From the NCBI RefSeq assembly GCF_000203795.2, contig NW_006281099.1:2917774-2981773 (forward strand): a stretch of 64,000 bases of DNA, in the 5' to 3' direction. A program made the translations under genes and the position numbers. Shown one piece after another: positions 60,751-64,000 of the stretch; the stretch's first letter is position 1, and each line of letters starts with the position of its first letter. This DNA is from Batrachochytrium dendrobatidis JAM81. Lineage: Eukaryota; Chytridiomycota; Chytridiomycetes; Rhizophydiales. The notes below the pieces were generated by a model. It saw only the letters and a list, made by a program, of their open reading frames with translations. It ran no database searches and was not told where the DNA came from.

Positions 60751-61983
60751 ATGGAAACCGTAATTATAAAGATAGACTCGCAAGCGTTGGTCATGGAACT
60801 TGGACTAGAGACTGGATTTTTTCCATCTACTGAATTGCTGCATAAACAAGAAACAGCACTTTACTCTAATATCAACCAACCCAATTCAGAGGCTGCTAAA
60901 TTAAAAGGTGCAATATCTATTCTGAAAGCAGGAGGTGTGGTTGCATTTCCTACAGAAACAGTTTATGGACTAGCAGCAAATGCTCTTGATGCTGCTGCAG
61001 TTCAAGGCATTTTTTCAGCAAAGCAACGACCAAGTGATAATCCTCTAATTGTGCATGTATCTTCTATCCAAATGCTCGAATCGCTGTTACCACCATCACT
61101 CCCACATCTACCCAGCATCTATGTTGCTCTTATTAACAAATTCTGGCCTGGTCCACTCACGATCCTTTTACCAAAAGGTCCACATATTCCCAACCTTGTC
61201 ACTGCTAGTCACGATACTGTTGCTGTTCGTATGCCGTCGCATCCTGTTGCACTCGGATTGATTGCCCAGTGTGGATTTCCTCTTGCTGCTCCATCGGCCA
61301 ATACAAGCGGAAGACCTTCGCCTACTCTTGCAGAGCATGTTTTTGCTGACCTCCATTCTCGTATTCCAATGATCGTCGATGGTGGAATGTGTCGTTCTGG
61401 ACTCGAAAGCACAGTGGTTGATGCTTTACGCAATCCACCTGCAATCCTTCGTCCAGGTGGTATCACATTTGAACAGATTCGTCTGATTGCTGGGTTTGAA
61501 AACGTTACGATTTATAACACGCATTTTGTGGATAAGGGGTTGGAAGAGGCTCCTACTACTCCTGGAATGAAGTATCGCCACTATACTCCAAATGCAGAGG
61601 TGGTTTTGATAGAGATTGGTGCAAATGCTATTAAACTTGACGAAACCAATTGTGTGGATCCGGAGTGTATCAGAAAGCAACGATGTCTGGTCAAGATACA
61701 GGTTGAACAGGCCTTGGCAACCAGAAAAGAAGGTACTCGGGTTGGTGTTTTACGGGCTGGAAGTACTATAGATAAATATGACGTCTGTAAAGAGGCTGTT
61801 GAGATACACCTTGGAGCTACTGCCGAGGAGATTGCACGGAATCTGTTTAAAGGACTACGCGATCTTGAACAGCATTATTGTGCATGTATCATTGTCGAAG
61901 GAATTCCAGATGTGGGTCATGGGCTGGCTGTTATGAATCGAATTCGGAAAGCAAGCACACACATCATTCAACCCCCAACATGA
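60751..61983 (+). CDS. SUA5: Threonylcarbamoyl-AMP synthase (Sua5/YrdC family)
   Basis: An intronless frame of 410 residues, the usual length of eukaryotic Sua5. The YrdC domain runs from about residue 50 to 245: GGVVAFPTETVYGLAANAL, FSAKQRPSDNPLIVHV, FWPGPLTILLPKG, VAVRMPSHP, PLAAPSANTSGRPSPT and GLESTVVDA. The Sua5 C-terminal domain follows after PGMKYRHYTP, ending near HGLAVMNRIRKAS. The enzyme makes the threonylcarbamoyl-adenylate used for the t6A base at position 37 of ANN-decoding tRNAs. Together with ELP6 it is the second tRNA anticodon-loop modification gene in the window. Confidence 0.95.
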   Translation: METVIIKIDSQALVMELGLETGFFPSTELLHKQETALYSNINQPNSEAAKLKGAISILKAGGVVAFPTETVYGLAANALDAAAVQGIFSAKQRPSDNPLIVHVSSIQMLESLLPPSLPHLPSIYVALINKFWPGPLTILLPKGPHIPNLVTASHDTVAVRMPSHPVALGLIAQCGFPLAAPSANTSGRPSPTLAEHVFADLHSRIPMIVDGGMCRSGLESTVVDALRNPPAILRPGGITFEQIRLIAGFENVTIYNTHFVDKGLEEAPTTPGMKYRHYTPNAEVVLIEIGANAIKLDETNCVDPECIRKQRCLVKIQVEQALATRKEGTRVGVLRAGSTIDKYDVCKEAVEIHLGATAEEIARNLFKGLRDLEQHYCACIIVEGIPDVGHGLAVMNRIRKASTHIIQPPT

Positions 61984-62172
61984 TTCGGCTTTACCTAACT
62001 ATCAAATCTGGATTTTATCACTATTGTTTATTTATAAATGACGCCATAACCCCAACTTATCAGCTTATATATTTTGTTAAACTCACTGAATTGTAATGGC
62101 TGGATATAAGATCCAATCCTAACTTGTACCCTATTGGCAAAGACAAATACATCGAGTCAACACGTCGATCTG

Positions 62173-63604
62173 CTAATCGAATGGAAGTGGACGACGGGGA
62201 AGAGCACGATGTTCAGCAAGTCCAGCAGCAATCGCACTTGGCACTCTCATTCCACAACATGTTGGATGTTCCTGACCAAATGCATGAATATGATCGTGTC
62301 CGTGATCCTCAGTAGCATCGCCTTCACTAAATGCACTGCCTTTGAATGCAAGCAGCGATCCAAACAAAAAATGCTGCATGATGGGCAGTTTGGCCAGTAC
62401 TTCCGCCTTGTACATTTTAATCATGCCTTGATTCACCTTGTCCCATTTCTTTACACCGCTAATATCATCAAGCATTGGCGAGTGCCAACGCAGTGAAGCG
62501 GTCTTGACCTAAGTAGCAGCTTAGGGTTAGTAATCCAAACTAAGCCAGTTTATTCCAGTAACCCAACTAGATCTGACAACTTGCCGAATTGATAAACTGG
62601 ATGCATGCAAAGTATATATAGTCTTTGGAGAATTCAGCAATGATATCAGGATCATGGATAGATTTTGGACGAAAGTACTTGTGATCTATACATTCAGTGG
62701 TGTAAATAAGCTTTTGACCCCAACTCTAAACCCATCCGATCCAGAGCAAAAAGAATGTCATGACATTACCTGCCAGCTGTGATGATCCGAATAGAAAGGG
62801 GAGAAAGTGGTAGTCATCCAGTCCCCATACACCATGCGACCCAGCAGGTTCTAACCAATAATTAAACTGCAGTGTCCGCATCACTTTGATATACTTCCAA
62901 AACACTCTCAGCACCAGTGCAGGATAGTCTTCTTTTTGTACAATCCCCAACTTCTCCAAACATAGTAAAAAGGCAATAAAATGAGCCTCGTGGCCGGTTC
63001 CGTAATCAATCCGCTTTCTGTTTCCAAATGAGTGGAGTAGATAGACTGCTAGTTCGGGAATGGCAGAACTGTGGTCAGACAGAATGGGAGCAAGAAGGGT
63101 TTGAGCCTGAGAGTCGAGACGGTCGTACCAACGCTGAAAGGCAGGATTACCAAATCGAGACTTTCCTTCTTCATCAGGAGGCAAATCCACAGTCCATCCG
63201 TCCAAGGTTTCAAGGACAGATAACAGTTTGGTAATATTGGGAGACTCTGCAACAGCTGTACTCAGAGTAATGTTTCTGACAGATTGGTTGAGGTCGGTGA
63301 GAAAGTTAATAAAGTCTTGGCAGGCCGGAGAAGTCTGGAATCTCTCCAAATCCTCCTTTGTAAGGATGGCTCGACGAGGAAGAGCATCACTGGGGATATC
63401 TTCAGTCTGAGCAGCAATACTAGTGGTGTGAGAGCAACCTGCTGAGTGAGTGTGACTAGAGTCTGTTTGAGAGCAATGTTCATGTTTAGATTTGATTAGT
63501 TTGGCTGGTGGTTCAGTGACATCAGTAATATTAGATTCTGGCAGTTCAGCAGTGGAAATAGATGATCCAAAAGAGACTGTTTCACTCCCATCTGTGCTCA
63601 TCAT
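62173..63604 (-). CDS. PTPA/Rrd peptidyl-prolyl isomerase, PP2A activator
   Basis: Three exons can be joined: 63604-62770, then one starting with DHKYFRPKSIHDPD (about 62687-62586) and one from about 62511 to 62173, about 425 residues. Family motifs are FGNPAFQRWYDRL, LLHSFGNRKRIDYGTGHEAHF, VLRVFWKYIKVMRTLQFNYW, EPAGSHGVWGLDDYHFLPF, DYIYFACIQFINS and KVNQGMIKMYKAEVL. PTPA helps assemble and activate protein phosphatase 2A. Joining FINS to VKTAS needs a GC donor (GCAAGT), which gives the family sequence without gap. The first 90 residues are an extension with a His/Cys-rich patch (HEHCSQTDSSHTHSAGCSH). The C-terminus HPTCCGMRVPSAIAA is typical of fungal members. Confidence 0.9.
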
Positions 63605-63619
63605 TGTTGTGAATGCCTT

Positions 63620-63766
63620 TCAGCTGATGAGTTGAGTGTAGAAACTTGCAAAGTTGAAAAGATTTGCAAATGCAATAAACAGTCCAACGATTCCCGATAG
63701 AAAGCTGTATGAATCTAAAATCGATCCATTTGATCTTGGTACAATGTCATGTTGTGTAGACTGCAT
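63620..63766 (-). other. 48-codon open frame with one membrane segment, upstream of PTPA
   Basis: A short frame starting MQSTQHDIVPRSN contains a hydrophobic stretch (GIVGLFIAFANLFNFASFY) and stops 16 bases before the PTPA start on the same strand. It could be an upstream frame in the PTPA leader or a tiny membrane protein such as a mitochondrial outer-membrane subunit. I do not recognise it. The remaining bases to 64000 show nothing. Confidence 0.2.
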
Positions 63767-64000
63767 AGTTTGAATGGTTTCGCTGCAGTTGAATCGGTAG
63801 ATGAAATCTAGTTTTATTTGATTCAAATGATACAAGACTACGGTATCCGTGCATTTTGTTATACTCGATCTATTGAGAGTTTTGTGATGGTCGCCATGTA
63901 TAATGAAATAAACACTGTTTGGATATATTACCGTGTTTTTAGATGCATTCTTGACACATTGATTTAGTGTATTTTCAGGATACTGTTTTAAAACTGACCC

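Noticed and set aside
62124..62496. Plus-strand frames over the PTPA 3' end
   Set aside because: They are shadows of the last PTPA exon, which carries the conserved C-terminus on the minus strand.

Overview
The window is nuclear DNA from a zoosporic (chytrid-like) fungus. The genes are broken by many short introns (about 50-200 nt) that mostly start GT and end AG. The proteins are a fungal set: a Chs5/exomer core, the Sts1/Cut8 proteasome tether, lumazine synthase, Sua5, PTPA/Rrd and a Pfa4-type palmitoyltransferase. Genes found in flagellated eukaryotes (CFAP44 and CFAP20DC) are also present, which points away from Dikarya and toward a fungus with swimming zoospores. I could splice most genes by hand, and the exon sums divide by three.

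Layout. 1-776: 3' end of a DHHC palmitoyltransferase. 1061-16018: a flagellar block with a C10orf67-like coiled-coil protein, CFAP20DC on the minus strand, and CFAP44, the last two diverging from a 211-bp promoter. 16132-17709 (-): dTDP-glucose 4,6-dehydratase. 18727-25773: three paralogous DOMON plus cytochrome b561 membrane redox proteins. 26123-30172: Chs5 core, ELP6 and a MoxR/AAA-lid-like protein. 30511-33315: ubiquitin-like/AN1 zinc finger protein and a Rab7-like GTPase with a very large insert. 34083-38903: UBA protein followed by (or fused to) a PPP1R37-type LRR protein. 39355-41380: ankyrin-like protein. 41628-44335: SDHD and MED10. 44528-49308 (-): an FG nucleoporin with an N-terminal membrane segment. 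49965-54326: F-box/LRR protein, lumazine synthase and a BTB/T1 protein. 54865-60315: Sts1 and gamma-tubulin complex component GCP2. 60751-63604: Sua5 and PTPA.

Intergenic DNA carries a degenerate dispersed repeat family. It has inverted termini related to CAGCCGTATTCACGTAAAA and an internal motif around GGATGAATCTGGTGATTGTA. I count six or seven copies, one inside a long intron. A separate segment of about 200 bp is duplicated upstream of the ankyrin-like gene and of MED10. Three introns appear to use GC-AG boundaries, each with a GCAAGT donor. I saw no tRNA, rRNA or CRISPR array.

Functionally the genes are mostly housekeeping (tRNA modification by Elongator and Sua5, respiration, transcription, nuclear pore, microtubule nucleation, phosphatase control) plus the flagellar set and the redox paralogs. 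All family calls are from recognition of motifs in the translated sequence; no database search was run.
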